Notes: generated by a model from the letters alone, not told the origin. A DNA stretch of 7,850 bases from Chloroflexi bacterium RBG_16_72_14 (GCA_001797035.1 MGOE01000041.1:2669-10518), one strand, 5' to 3'. Positions 1-7,850 are shown, counted from the first letter of the stretch. Numbers and translations: made by a program.

Positions 1-233
1 AGGTTGCGGGCAACCTGGGCGAGCCAGGCGGCCGCGTTGTCCGGGCGGCGCCCGGCCTGGAGCTCGCGCGCCAGGCGGAGGAACGCCTCCTGGACCAGGT
101 CCGCGGCGACCTCCTCGTCCCGGGTGTAGCTCGTCATCCAGCGGGTGAGGCCGGGGGCGTGCGTGGTGTACAGCTGCGTGAGCAGCGCGTCGTCCGACGT
201 GCCAGGGTCGGGTTCGCGGTCGCTGGGTGCCAT
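1..233 (-). CDS. ECF-type RNA polymerase sigma factor, N-terminal part (runs off left edge)
   Basis: The visible 77 codons carry sigma-70 region 2, the part that binds core RNA polymerase and melts the -10 element. Residues 17-37 look like the first region 2 helix (LLTQLYTTHAPGLTRWMTSY), residues 42-56 hold the hallmark DLVQEAFLRLARE, and residues 69-77 hold AWLAQVARN, the usual end of region 2 before the ECF linker. Region 4 and any anti-sigma gene lie beyond base 1. ATG at 233 is chosen because GGAG sits 8 bases upstream. A second in-frame ATG at 263 would add ten residues (MRRTRIGALD) but has a poorer ribosome binding site. An in-frame TAG at 276-278 rules out longer forms. The gene follows the DUF72 gene by 75 bases on the same strand, so it may be co-transcribed or have its own control. 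The family is seen directly; the ECF subgroup and target promoters cannot be told from this fragment. Confidence 0.88.
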   Translation of the reverse strand, partial: MAPSDREPDPGTSDDALLTQLYTTHAPGLTRWMTSYTRDEEVAADLVQEAFLRLARELQAGRRPDNAAAWLAQVARN

Positions 234-241
234 GTCGAGTG

Positions 242-268
242 CTCCGATGCGGGTCCGTCGCATCGGAG
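242..268 (-). promoter_or_regulatory. Perfect 10-bp hairpin holding the sigma-factor ribosome binding site
   Basis: On the minus strand, CTCCGATGCG and CGCATCGGAG pair perfectly around a 7-base loop (ACGGACC). The 3' arm ends in GGAG, the only good Shine-Dalgarno sequence for the ATG at 233 and 8 bases from it, so the folded RNA would hide it against CTCC. This geometry fits translational control (thermosensor-like or otherwise), which is inference. Alternatives are a terminator for the upstream DUF72 gene, though no T-run follows, or a DNA operator. The upstream in-frame ATG at 263 also lies inside the hairpin. Confidence 0.5.
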
Positions 269-308
269 GCTCGGCCTAAGGCGGCGTCCTCCACATCGGG
301 CGCGAGCC

Positions 309-1358
309 CTAGCCCGCGGCGGCCAGGTCCTCAGCCAGCAGTGCCGCCAGCTCGCGCGCGTTCGTGGAGCCGTAGTTCGCGTAGCAGTTGTTCATGAGGA
401 CGTGGACGTCCTCCGACTGGGACGCGGCCTCCACGACCCGCGGCACCCATTCCCGGAGCTCGTCGCGATCGTACAGGTAGCGGAACCGCTCGACCGTCGG
501 CAGGCCGGCCATCGCCTCCCAGGTCGCCGTCCGGCGGCCGTGGAACCGGACGACCGCCAGGCCGGGCGTGGTCGTCGCCACCACCGGCGGCACGGACGAC
601 TTGAAGCCCTGGGGCGCGTCGACCATGACCAGCGCGACGCTCTCGTCCTCGAGGAAGCGGAGCGTCCGTTCGGCGTTCTTCTCGTTGAACCACGATCCGT
701 TGCGGAACTCGACGGCCACGCGCAGGCCGTGCGACTCGAGCGCCGCCTTCGCCTCCCGGATCGCGTCCCGGTTCTCGGACGAGGTGAAGAACCACTTCGG
801 GTACTGCAGGAACACCGCCCCCAGCTGGCCGGCCTCCGCCAGCGGGGCCAGGCCGTCGGCGAACAGGCGCCAGACCTCCGCCAGCAGCTCGCCCGGCAGG
901 TCCTTCGCGTACAGCCGCGCCTTCGAGGCCAGCGTCGCGGGCAGCGCCTCCCGCAGCCCCTTGGGCAGCCGCTTCGTCTCGGTCGGCTGGCCGGTGAGCA
1001 GGGCGTGCGCCTTGATGTCGAACACGAAGTCGGGCGGCGTGCGCTCGACCCACAGCTCGGACAGCCGCCGTGACGGCAGGGCGTAGTAGGTCGCGTCCAC
1101 CTCGACGACCGGGAACCGCGAGGCGTAGAACTGGAGCCGCTCCTCGGCCGTATCCGCCTCCGAGGGGTAGAACACCCCGGCCGCGGTCATCGTGGGGTCC
1201 GTCCAGGAGGCGGTGCCGACCCGGATCCGGTGGCCGGACGGCAGCTCCAGCGGCACGGCCGCGGCGGCCTCGAGCGCGGCGTCCATGCGCGCGCGGGCCG
1301 CCTCCGGACCCGGATCGTGCGCGGGCCCGAGGTCGTCCGCGGGGCGGTGCGGCGTCAC
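309..1358 (-). CDS. DUF72 family (YecE-like) TIM-barrel protein
   Basis: This is a 349-residue member of DUF72, a TIM-barrel family of unsettled biochemical function. Family landmarks appear in order: VGTASWTDP near residue 47, SRFPVVEVDATYYALPS near 80-96, FVFDIKAHALLT near 112-122, GAVFLQYPKWF near 180-190, VAVEFRNGSW near 214-223, AVVRFHG near 268-274 and the C-terminal LMNNCYANYGSTNARELAAL near 321-340. The start chosen is GTG at 1358, because its GTGA overlaps the stop of the glycosyltransferase upstream, implying translational coupling. An ATG at 1286 would give 325 residues and still keep the whole conserved domain, so the first 24 residues are uncertain. The stop is TAG at 309-311. 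The frame stays open far upstream through the glycosyltransferase gene, but that is only antisense-free read-through in a GC-rich region. Role and substrate are unknown; the neighbouring glycosyltransferase suggests, but does not prove, a sugar-related setting. Confidence 0.9.
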   Translation of the reverse strand: MTPHRPADDLGPAHDPGPEAARARMDAALEAAAAVPLELPSGHRIRVGTASWTDPTMTAAGVFYPSEADTAEERLQFYASRFPVVEVDATYYALPSRRLSELWVERTPPDFVFDIKAHALLTGQPTETKRLPKGLREALPATLASKARLYAKDLPGELLAEVWRLFADGLAPLAEAGQLGAVFLQYPKWFFTSSENRDAIREAKAALESHGLRVAVEFRNGSWFNEKNAERTLRFLEDESVALVMVDAPQGFKSSVPPVVATTTPGLAVVRFHGRRTATWEAMAGLPTVERFRYLYDRDELREWVPRVVEAASQSEDVHVLMNNCYANYGSTNARELAALLAEDLAAAG

Positions 1359-2500
1359 GCTCGTGGCGACGTTCCCACGGCACCCGCGGCGCTCGCGGCT
1401 CGTCGCTCGGCGATCAGCGCCCGGTAGACGGCCTCGTACTCGTCCACCATGCGTGCCGGCGAGAAGCGCTCCAGCGTTCGCTCGCGGATCGCCCGCCGGT
1501 CCAGGTCGCGAACCCGATCCACGGCCAGCGTCGCCTCCGCCACGTCGTCCACGAGGAACCCGGTGACGCCGTGCTCCACCGTCTCCGTCAGCGCCCCGGC
1601 GCGCCGCGCGATGACCGGCGTCCCGGTGGCCATGGACTCGATGGCCACCAGCCCGAACGGCTCCGGCCATCCGCCGAGCATCACCGTGGCCAGGGCGCCG
1701 GCATACAGCGGATCGCGCTCGTCGGGCCCCACCTCGCCCAGGAACTCGATCGCGCCCTCGTCCACCGCCGGAACCACCAGCTCGCGATAGAGCCGTCGCT
1801 CCGTGTCGTCGTGGACCTTGGCAGCCGCCCGCAGCCGGACGCCGGTCAGGCGGCTGAGCTCGATCGCCTCGCGCAGGCCCTTCTCCGTGGCCACGCGCCC
1901 GACGAACGCGAGGTAGTCGCCCGGGACGTCGCTGAAGGGCATGCCCTCGAGCGGGAGCCCGTGGTGGATCGTCGCGATCCAGCGCTGGTCCGGGAACCAC
2001 CGCCGCTGGCTCTCGCTGATCGCGACCAGCGGCACGTCGCGGTGGGCCTCGAGGAGCAGCGGCATCCCGACCACGTCCAGCCGGCCATGGAGCGTGGATA
2101 CCACGGGCGTCTCGCAGTGCGCCGCGAACACGATGCCGTGAGCCTCGATGTGGGCGTGCACGATGTCGAACCGGTGGGCCTCGCGCCAGGCGACCTCCAC
2201 CGTGTGCTGCATGTAGCCGGTGACGTCGCCCACGTAGCCCGTGGACCACAGGCTCTCGGCGACCGTCGGGATGTGCTCGTAGGGGACGTCCGAGTCGCCG
2301 GACGCCACGAGCGCGACGTGGTGGCCCCGCCGGTGCAGCTCCTCGCCGATCGCGTGCACGACCCGCTCGGTGCCGGCATAGCTCGGCGGGGGGACAGCCA
2401 GCATCGGCGGGGCGACGAGCAGGACGCGCAGGCGGTCGCCGAGGGGCGGAGCGCCGGAGTTGCCGTTCCGCAGGGACGTATCGACTGCCATCACGCCCAT
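1355..2500 (-). CDS. Glycosyltransferase family 4 (GT-B fold, retaining)
   Basis: This cytoplasmic 381-residue enzyme should transfer a sugar from an activated nucleotide donor to an unknown acceptor. The N-terminal Rossmann domain shows VLLVAPPMLAVPPPSYAGTE at residues 26-45, the GGxE-like loop where acceptor and donor meet, then a helix ending in RRGHHVALVASGDSD. VHAHIEAHG and VVSTLHGR follow at 114-122 and 133-140. The C-terminal donor-binding domain begins near YLAFVGRVATEKG (196-208) and contains the family's EX7E motif as E280-PFGLVAI-E288, followed by GTPVIARRAGALTE and GVTGFLVDD. ATG at 2500 is preferred over the ATG at 2491 because AGGGGGG at 2511-2517 ends ten bases before it. There is no signal peptide or membrane segment. 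The stop overlaps the DUF72 start by four bases. The APP...SYAGTERV opening and ASGDSD are typical of a broad, mostly uncharacterised bacterial GT4 subgroup, so donor and acceptor are not predicted. Confidence 0.93.
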   Translation of the reverse strand: MGVMAVDTSLRNGNSGAPPLGDRLRVLLVAPPMLAVPPPSYAGTERVVHAIGEELHRRGHHVALVASGDSDVPYEHIPTVAESLWSTGYVGDVTGYMQHTVEVAWREAHRFDIVHAHIEAHGIVFAAHCETPVVSTLHGRLDVVGMPLLLEAHRDVPLVAISESQRRWFPDQRWIATIHHGLPLEGMPFSDVPGDYLAFVGRVATEKGLREAIELSRLTGVRLRAAAKVHDDTERRLYRELVVPAVDEGAIEFLGEVGPDERDPLYAGALATVMLGGWPEPFGLVAIESMATGTPVIARRAGALTETVEHGVTGFLVDDVAEATLAVDRVRDLDRRAIRERTLERFSPARMVDEYEAVYRALIAERRAASAAGAVGTSPRA

Positions 2501-2538
2501 TGAACCACGACCCCCCTGGGTTCCGGTTGCGGCGACCC

Positions 2539-2557
2539 GGTCGACAACGTTGCGACC
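2539..2557. promoter_or_regulatory. Near-perfect dyad upstream of the glycosyltransferase/DUF72 unit
   Basis: GGTCG-A-CAACGTTG-CGACC is a palindrome broken only by one extra A, with an 8-bp perfect core (CAACGTTG). It lies about 40 to 55 bases upstream of the glycosyltransferase start, in the only gap between that gene and the one before it. A related element, GGTTGCGGCGACC, sits beside it at 2525-2537 and shares the GTTGCG and CGACC parts. The geometry suits an operator for a dimeric regulator. No convincing -10 element was found nearby, so the assignment is tentative. Confidence 0.3.
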
Positions 2558-2590
2558 TCGTGACGGATGCGCCGGGCCGGTCCCGGGCCG

Positions 2591-4429
2591 TCAGTCCCGC
2601 GTGTCGGGCGTGGCTGGTGCCGGCTCCGGGCTCGCGGCCGGCGCCGGCGAGACGCTCACGCGCACCAGCGCGGGCGCGCTGCCGAGGGCCGACAGCGACC
2701 CGTGCGCCGGCGAGACGATGTCGAGCAGCAGGAGGTACTCGCCCGCCGCCGGAGGGGCGGTGAGGTCGAGCTGGACGACGAGGCCGCTGCCGGGCACCGA
2801 CGCCTCGAGGTCGAGCACCGCCGAGACCGGCGCCGGCACGGGGAGGCCTTGCGCGGACACCCAGGTCGCGACGAGCTGGGCCGGCACGCGCGAGGTCCGC
2901 AGCCAGGTCAGGAGGGCCTCGCCGGCGAGCTCGGTGGGCGAGGTCGCGACCGCGTCCCAGGCCTCCGAGCCGGCGTTGACCACCCGCACCGCCAGCGGCG
3001 CGGCCGAGCTCGCCGTCACGGCCAGCGAGGTCGGGGCACCGTAGGCGACCGCGACCGGCCCCGCCACGCGCACGATCATCGGCGTCAGCAACGCCTGGGT
3101 TGCCGCGTCGTAGGCGACGCCGGACGGGGTGTGCAACGTGGGGACGAGGCGGTACAGGCCGGGCGCCCCCGGATAGCGGACGTCGAGCACGAGGCCGTTC
3201 GCGGTCGACCGCACGGTGGCCAGGGTCACCACGGAGCCGACCTGTTCGGGCACGACCAGCTCCACTTCGGGGACGGAGGCCTCGGAGTCCGGCGTCGGGC
3301 TGGGCTCGGGCGAGCCGCTCGGGGAGGGCTCGGGCGACGCGCTCGGGGTCGGCGTGGGTGACGGTGCCGCGGACGGCGCCGGCGACGGGCTGGCGGCCGG
3401 GCTCGGGGCGGGCTCTGGGTCGAGGAGGATCGGGTCCCAGCGGACGCCGACCTGCGCCCCCTTCGGCACGGTCTTGAGGCCCGCCTTCGCCAGCGCGAGG
3501 GTGAGGTGGGTGCCCGTCCCGGCAATCGGCAGCGCCTGCAGCGACGGCGTGCCGAACCGGAGGCCGAGGCTCGCCAGGCTGGGCTGTGCCGGGGGTCCCG
3601 CGTAGGGGGTGCCGGCGTTGCCCGTGGCCCCGGCCCGCATGGCCGACGCGCTCACCCCGGCGGAGACCAGCGACCGGAAGTAGCCGCCGGTCGCCTTGTC
3701 AGGGTCCAGCCGGGCGGTGAAGCCGGGCGACCGGACGCTGGCCACGCCGAACGCGTGCCCCTTCGCCGTCGGCGAGCGGTTCCAGATCTGCTCGATCGTG
3801 AGCCCGGTGGTGAGCAGGGACTTCACGTAGTAGGCGGGCCCCATGTGCCCCTCGGCGACCACGGCCCGGGCTCCGGCGCGCAGGAAGCCGGCCGCGTAGT
3901 TGTCGACGCGCTGGACGGCCAGGTCGGCCGTGCCCTCGGACAGGCCCGGCTCGGTGTTGCCGCTCGCGTAGCACAGGTGGCTCAGGACGACCACGGCGTT
4001 GGGGGCCAGGTCGAGGTCGTCGATGAACGCCTCGCCGAAGTACTGGTGGGTGCTGTCGTCCACGCCAGCCACGGGGTTGAGCCCGAAGCCGTTCTGGGTG
4101 GGCGGGTAGAGCGCGTCCCGGTACCGGCTGGGCCAGCCGTTGCCGTGGCCCAGGTACACGACGATCGACGCGCCCTCGGCGGCCCGCTGGACGGCGGGCC
4201 ACGTGGCGTCGGGGGAGTACACCTTGACGACCTGGGCGCCCGCCGCCGCGGCGGCGGCGGCGGCCTTGTCCGCCTGTGAGCGATAGCTCGCGGTGAGCGA
4301 CCCGACGGGCCCGACGACGAGGACGACCTTCGGCACCCGCGCGGCAGCCAGCGCGGGTGCGGTAACACCCGTGGCGCCGAGGACACCGGCAAGGATGGCG
4401 ACGGTCGTCGCGCGTGCGATGCGGTTCAG
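2591..4429 (-). CDS. Secreted protein with possible caspase-like (clan CD) domain, Pro/Ser linker and beta-rich C-terminus
   Basis: I do not recognise a named family. Read from CTG at 4429 the protein has 612 residues. Residues 2-30 form a signal peptide: NRIAR, then a hydrophobic stretch (TTVAILAGVLGATGV) and an ALA-A cleavage site. The mature protein opens with a strand, PKVVLVVG. It continues through an eight-alanine run, then IVVYLGHGNGWPS (His about 95) and NAVVVLSHLCYASG (Cys about 153). A strand ending in His-Gly and a later strand ending in Cys is the layout of the catalytic dyad in caspase, gingipain and clostripain-type peptidases; this fold is inferred, not proven. Residues about 339-381 are a Pro/Ser/Glu/Ala linker, and the rest (about 385-600) is valine-rich, probably beta-sandwich, with another Pro/Ala-rich end. 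No sortase motif or C-terminal membrane segment is visible. GTG at 4336 is the first conventional start but would remove the signal peptide; an in-frame TAG at 4481-4483 limits the upstream extent. It is divergent from the thioredoxin-domain gene. Confidence 0.75.
   Translation of the reverse strand: MNRIARATTVAILAGVLGATGVTAPALAAARVPKVVLVVGPVGSLTASYRSQADKAAAAAAAAGAQVVKVYSPDATWPAVQRAAEGASIVVYLGHGNGWPSRYRDALYPPTQNGFGLNPVAGVDDSTHQYFGEAFIDDLDLAPNAVVVLSHLCYASGNTEPGLSEGTADLAVQRVDNYAAGFLRAGARAVVAEGHMGPAYYVKSLLTTGLTIEQIWNRSPTAKGHAFGVASVRSPGFTARLDPDKATGGYFRSLVSAGVSASAMRAGATGNAGTPYAGPPAQPSLASLGLRFGTPSLQALPIAGTGTHLTLALAKAGLKTVPKGAQVGVRWDPILLDPEPAPSPAASPSPAPSAAPSPTPTPSASPEPSPSGSPEPSPTPDSEASVPEVELVVPEQVGSVVTLATVRSTANGLVLDVRYPGAPGLYRLVPTLHTPSGVAYDAATQALLTPMIVRVAGPVAVAYGAPTSLAVTASSAAPLAVRVVNAGSEAWDAVATSPTELAGEALLTWLRTSRVPAQLVATWVSAQGLPVPAPVSAVLDLEASVPGSGLVVQLDLTAPPAAGEYLLLLDIVSPAHGSLSALGSAPALVRVSVSPAPAASPEPAPATPDTRD
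3302..3348 (-). repeat. Two tandem 23-base repeats (24-base period) coding the Pro/Ser linker
   Basis: Two imperfect copies of a GGGCTCGGGCGAG-type unit lie at 3302-3324 and 3326-3348, differing by two bases. On the minus strand they code the linker repeat SPEPSPSG / SPEPSPTP. They are part of a longer low-complexity Pro/Ser tract (about 3290-3415) joining two domains of the secreted protein, and probably arose by slippage. Confidence 0.7.
4240..4257. repeat. GCC/GGC trinucleotide tract, 18-bp perfect palindrome, coding poly-alanine
   Basis: CCGCCGCCG followed directly by CGGCGGCGG makes an 18-bp perfect palindrome inside a longer GCG run reaching about 4265. It codes most of an eight-alanine run in the secreted protein, in the helix after its first strand. 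It is simple-sequence DNA and could vary in length between strains or be misassembled. Confidence 0.75.
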
Positions 4430-4437
4430 CGATACGG

Positions 4438-4442
4438 CTCCC
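4438..4442 (-). promoter_or_regulatory. Ribosome binding site (GGGAG) supporting a CTG start
   Basis: GGGAG on the minus strand ends 8 bases before CTG at 4429. No comparable site precedes the GTG at 4336. This spacing, together with the signal peptide beginning at that CTG, decides the start assigned to the secreted protein. Confidence 0.55.
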
Positions 4443-4477
4443 AGGGCAGCTTGGACGCCCGGCGGTACCAGGACGGT

Positions 4478-4506
4478 AGCCTAACCCTCTTACTCCGTCA
4501 TGACCA
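4478..4506 (-). promoter_or_regulatory. Candidate sigma-70-type promoter for the secreted protein gene
   Basis: On the minus strand, TGGTCA (4506-4501, four of six bases matching TTGACA) is followed after exactly 17 bases by TAGGCT (4483-4478, matching TAnnnT). Transcription would begin near 4471, giving a leader of about 40 bases that contains the GGGAG site and ends at CTG 4429. The elements are individually weak; their coherent spacing is the argument. Confidence 0.35.
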
Positions 4507-4598
4507 GAGCGGTTCAGCCCCCGGGCACACGGGCCGAACGAGCCGCGGGTCGCCGGTGGTGCGCCACGGCACCGCCGTCGCGGGGGAGCGTCGCCGCG

Positions 4599-4604
4599 TA
4601 CCAT
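4599..4604 (+). promoter_or_regulatory. Candidate -10 element (TACCAT) for a near-leaderless plus-strand operon mRNA
   Basis: TACCAT matches TAnnnT and ends 9 bases before the ATG at 4614, so transcription would start two or three bases before the start codon. That would explain why no Shine-Dalgarno sequence precedes this ATG. No recognisable -35 hexamer is present at the expected distance, so this is a weak call. Confidence 0.3.
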
Positions 4605-4613
4605 CGCCTGAGC

Positions 4614-6709
<2,096 letters not shown>

Positions 6710-6713
<4 letters not shown>

Positions 6714-7213
6714 GCGACGCGGGGATCGTCGTCCGCGAGGCCCGTCCCGCCGAGCTGCCGGCGGCCGGCGACGTCGTCGTCCACGCGTACCGTGCGCTCG
6801 GCGGGGAACCCCACGAGACGTACCTGGCGCACGTCCGCGACGCTCCCGCCCGCGCCCTGCACTGCCCGGTGCTGGTCGCCGTGGACGAGGCGACCGGCGA
6901 GGTCCTGGGCTCGGTGACGTACGTGCCGGACCACGGGAACCCGTACGCGGAGTTGGCGGGCGAGGACGAGGGCGAGTTCCGGATGCTGGGCGTGGCGCCC
7001 GAGGCCCAGGGCCGCGGCATCGGCGGCGCCCTGGTCCGGGCGTGCGTCGAACGGGCCCGGGCCGACGGCCGTCGCGGGATCGTCATCTCGACCTCGCCGG
7101 TGATGCTCGCGGCGCACCGCATGTACGAGCACCTGGGCTTCCGGCGCGCGCCGGAGCGCGACTGGGTGCCGGTCCCGGGCGTCGAGCTGCGCGCGTACGT
7201 CCTGGCGCTGTGA
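6710..7213 (+). CDS. GNAT family N-acetyltransferase
   Basis: This 167-residue single-domain enzyme should transfer an acetyl group from acetyl-CoA to an amine; the substrate is unknown. It opens with IVVREARPAELPAAGDV, the usual first strand and helix. The acetyl-CoA pyrophosphate loop (motif A) is clear at residues 93-110: LGVAPEAQGRGIGGALV, with Q100-G-R-G-I-G. Motif B follows as IVISTSP and AAHRMYEHLGFRR (134-146), a standard GNAT ending. GTG at 6710 is chosen because it overlaps the previous stop by four bases and leaves a complete domain. Its own stop overlaps the NUDIX start in the same way, so it sits in the middle of an operon. Length and motifs are normal and nothing suggests damage. 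Confidence 0.93.
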
Positions 7214-7850
7214 CGCGGGGCGACCGCAGCGAACGGGGCACCGCGGTCGTGCCGCGGGCGGCGTCCACCGTGGCGGTGCTGCGACCCGGCCCATCGGGCC
7301 CCGATGTCCTGCTCACGCACCGCCCCTCGACGATGGACTTCGGGCCGGGGCTGCACGTGTTCCCGGGCGGCGCGGTGGACCCGGGCGATGCCGAGCCCCG
7401 GCTGGTCGCCCGCTCGGCCCTGGCACTGGACGCCTGTGCGGCGGCGTGGGCCGGCGACGTCGCCCCGGCCGCCGCCATCGCACACCACGTGGCCGCGATC
7501 CGCGAGCTGTTCGAGGAGGCCGGGGTGCTGCTGGCGACCACGCGCGCCGGCACCGCACCGGATCCCACGGCGGTGGAGGCCGCCCGGCGCTCCGAGCTGC
7601 CGTTCGGCGAGCTGGTCGAGGGCCTGGACCTCGTCCTGCGCACGGACCTCCTCGTGCCGCTGTCACGCTGGGTCACGCCGCCGGTCGGGACGGGGCGCCG
7701 GTACGATGCGCGGTTCTACGTGGCGGCGCTGCCGGACGGCGCGGCGGTCTCACCCGACGCGGGCGAGGTCGTCGCCCACGACTGGATGACGCCTCTTGCC
7801 GCCCTCGAGGCGATGGCCGGCCGCCGGATCGAGCTGTGGCCACCGACCAG
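7210..7850 (+). CDS. NUDT19-like NUDIX hydrolase, partial (runs off right edge)
   Basis: The visible 213 codons from GTG 7210 stay open to the window end. NUDIX enzymes cleave nucleoside diphosphates linked to another group, using metal bound by the Nudix box. Here the box is split: DFGPGLHVFPGGAVDPGD at residues 43-60 supplies the first half, and IRELFEEAGVLL at 97-108 supplies the REUxEExGU half, about 38 residues later. This interrupted box and the PGxHVFPGG wording are typical of the NUDT19 group, whose mammalian members hydrolyse CoA and acyl-CoA; the substrate here is inferred only by resemblance. Catalytic residues R98, E99, E102 and E103 are present. Later blocks (LVPLSRWVTPP, RYDARFYVAALP, AHDWMTP) also fit the group. 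Mouse NUDT19 is about 357 residues, so roughly the last third is missing. The start overlaps the GNAT stop by four bases. Confidence 0.88.
   Translation, partial: MTRGDRSERGTAVVPRAASTVAVLRPGPSGPDVLLTHRPSTMDFGPGLHVFPGGAVDPGDAEPRLVARSALALDACAAAWAGDVAPAAAIAHHVAAIRELFEEAGVLLATTRAGTAPDPTAVEAARRSELPFGELVEGLDLVLRTDLLVPLSRWVTPPVGTGRRYDARFYVAALPDGAAVSPDAGEVVAHDWMTPLAALEAMAGRRIELWPPT

Noticed and set aside
309..2249. DUF72 as the C-terminal half of a 646-residue fusion protein
   Set aside because: The extra N-terminal part is an out-of-phase reading of the glycosyltransferase gene. The GTG at 1358 overlapping the upstream stop gives a normal-sized protein.
1070..2503. Plus-strand open frame of 477 codons opposite the glycosyltransferase
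   Set aside because: Arg/Pro/His-rich, no family motifs, fully antisense to a strong GT4 gene.
2519..2524. GGAACC on the minus strand, resembling an ECF-type -35 element before the glycosyltransferase
   Set aside because: The matching -10 would fall on the start codon, downstream of the clear Shine-Dalgarno sequence, so it cannot drive this gene.
2572..2586. CCGGG/CCCGG 5-bp hairpin just after the secreted protein stop codon, as a terminator
   Set aside because: The stem is short, there is no T-run, and such stems are frequent by chance in this base composition.
4554..4574. Imperfect dyad CGGTGGTG...CACGGCACCG upstream of the plus-strand operon, as an operator
   Set aside because: It needs a two-base bulge and is pure GC-rich sequence; not distinguishable from chance without relatives.
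4500..4613. ATG 4500 as start of the thioredoxin-domain protein
   Set aside because: The 38 added residues show no family similarity or targeting signal and there is no ribosome binding site; ATG 4614 fits the family start.

Overview
This is a GC-rich (roughly 70%), densely coding stretch of bacterial chromosome. There are no RNA genes, CRISPR arrays, insertion sequences or phage signals. Strong G/C bias at third codon positions, GTG starts and short gaps fit a high-GC lineage such as Chloroflexota or Actinomycetota. The families alone do not settle the phylum, so this placement is inference.

The window is organised around one divergent control region (about 4430-4613). Everything to its left is on the minus strand: a secreted protein with a possible caspase-like fold (612 aa if it starts at CTG 4429), then a GT4 glycosyltransferase translationally coupled to a DUF72 (YecE-like) TIM-barrel protein, then the N-terminal part of an ECF sigma factor that leaves the window at base 1. 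Everything to its right is on the plus strand: an SSP411/YyaL-type thioredoxin-domain protein, a GNAT acetyltransferase and a NUDT19-like NUDIX hydrolase that runs off the right edge. The three plus-strand genes overlap by 4 bases at each junction and are probably one operon.

Most of the gene content is ordinary. The points worth a second look are these. (1) The secreted protein has a convincing signal peptide only if translation starts at a CTG codon, which is preceded by a well-spaced GGGAG and a plausible promoter. (2) That protein carries a His...Cys pair placed like a clan CD (caspase-like) peptidase dyad, followed by a Pro/Ser linker and a beta-rich tail. (3) A perfect 10-bp hairpin holds the Shine-Dalgarno sequence of the ECF sigma gene. 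(4) A near-perfect dyad lies upstream of the glycosyltransferase/DUF72 pair. I found no clear multi-gene novel system; the secreted caspase-like protein and the sigma-factor hairpin are the best leads.
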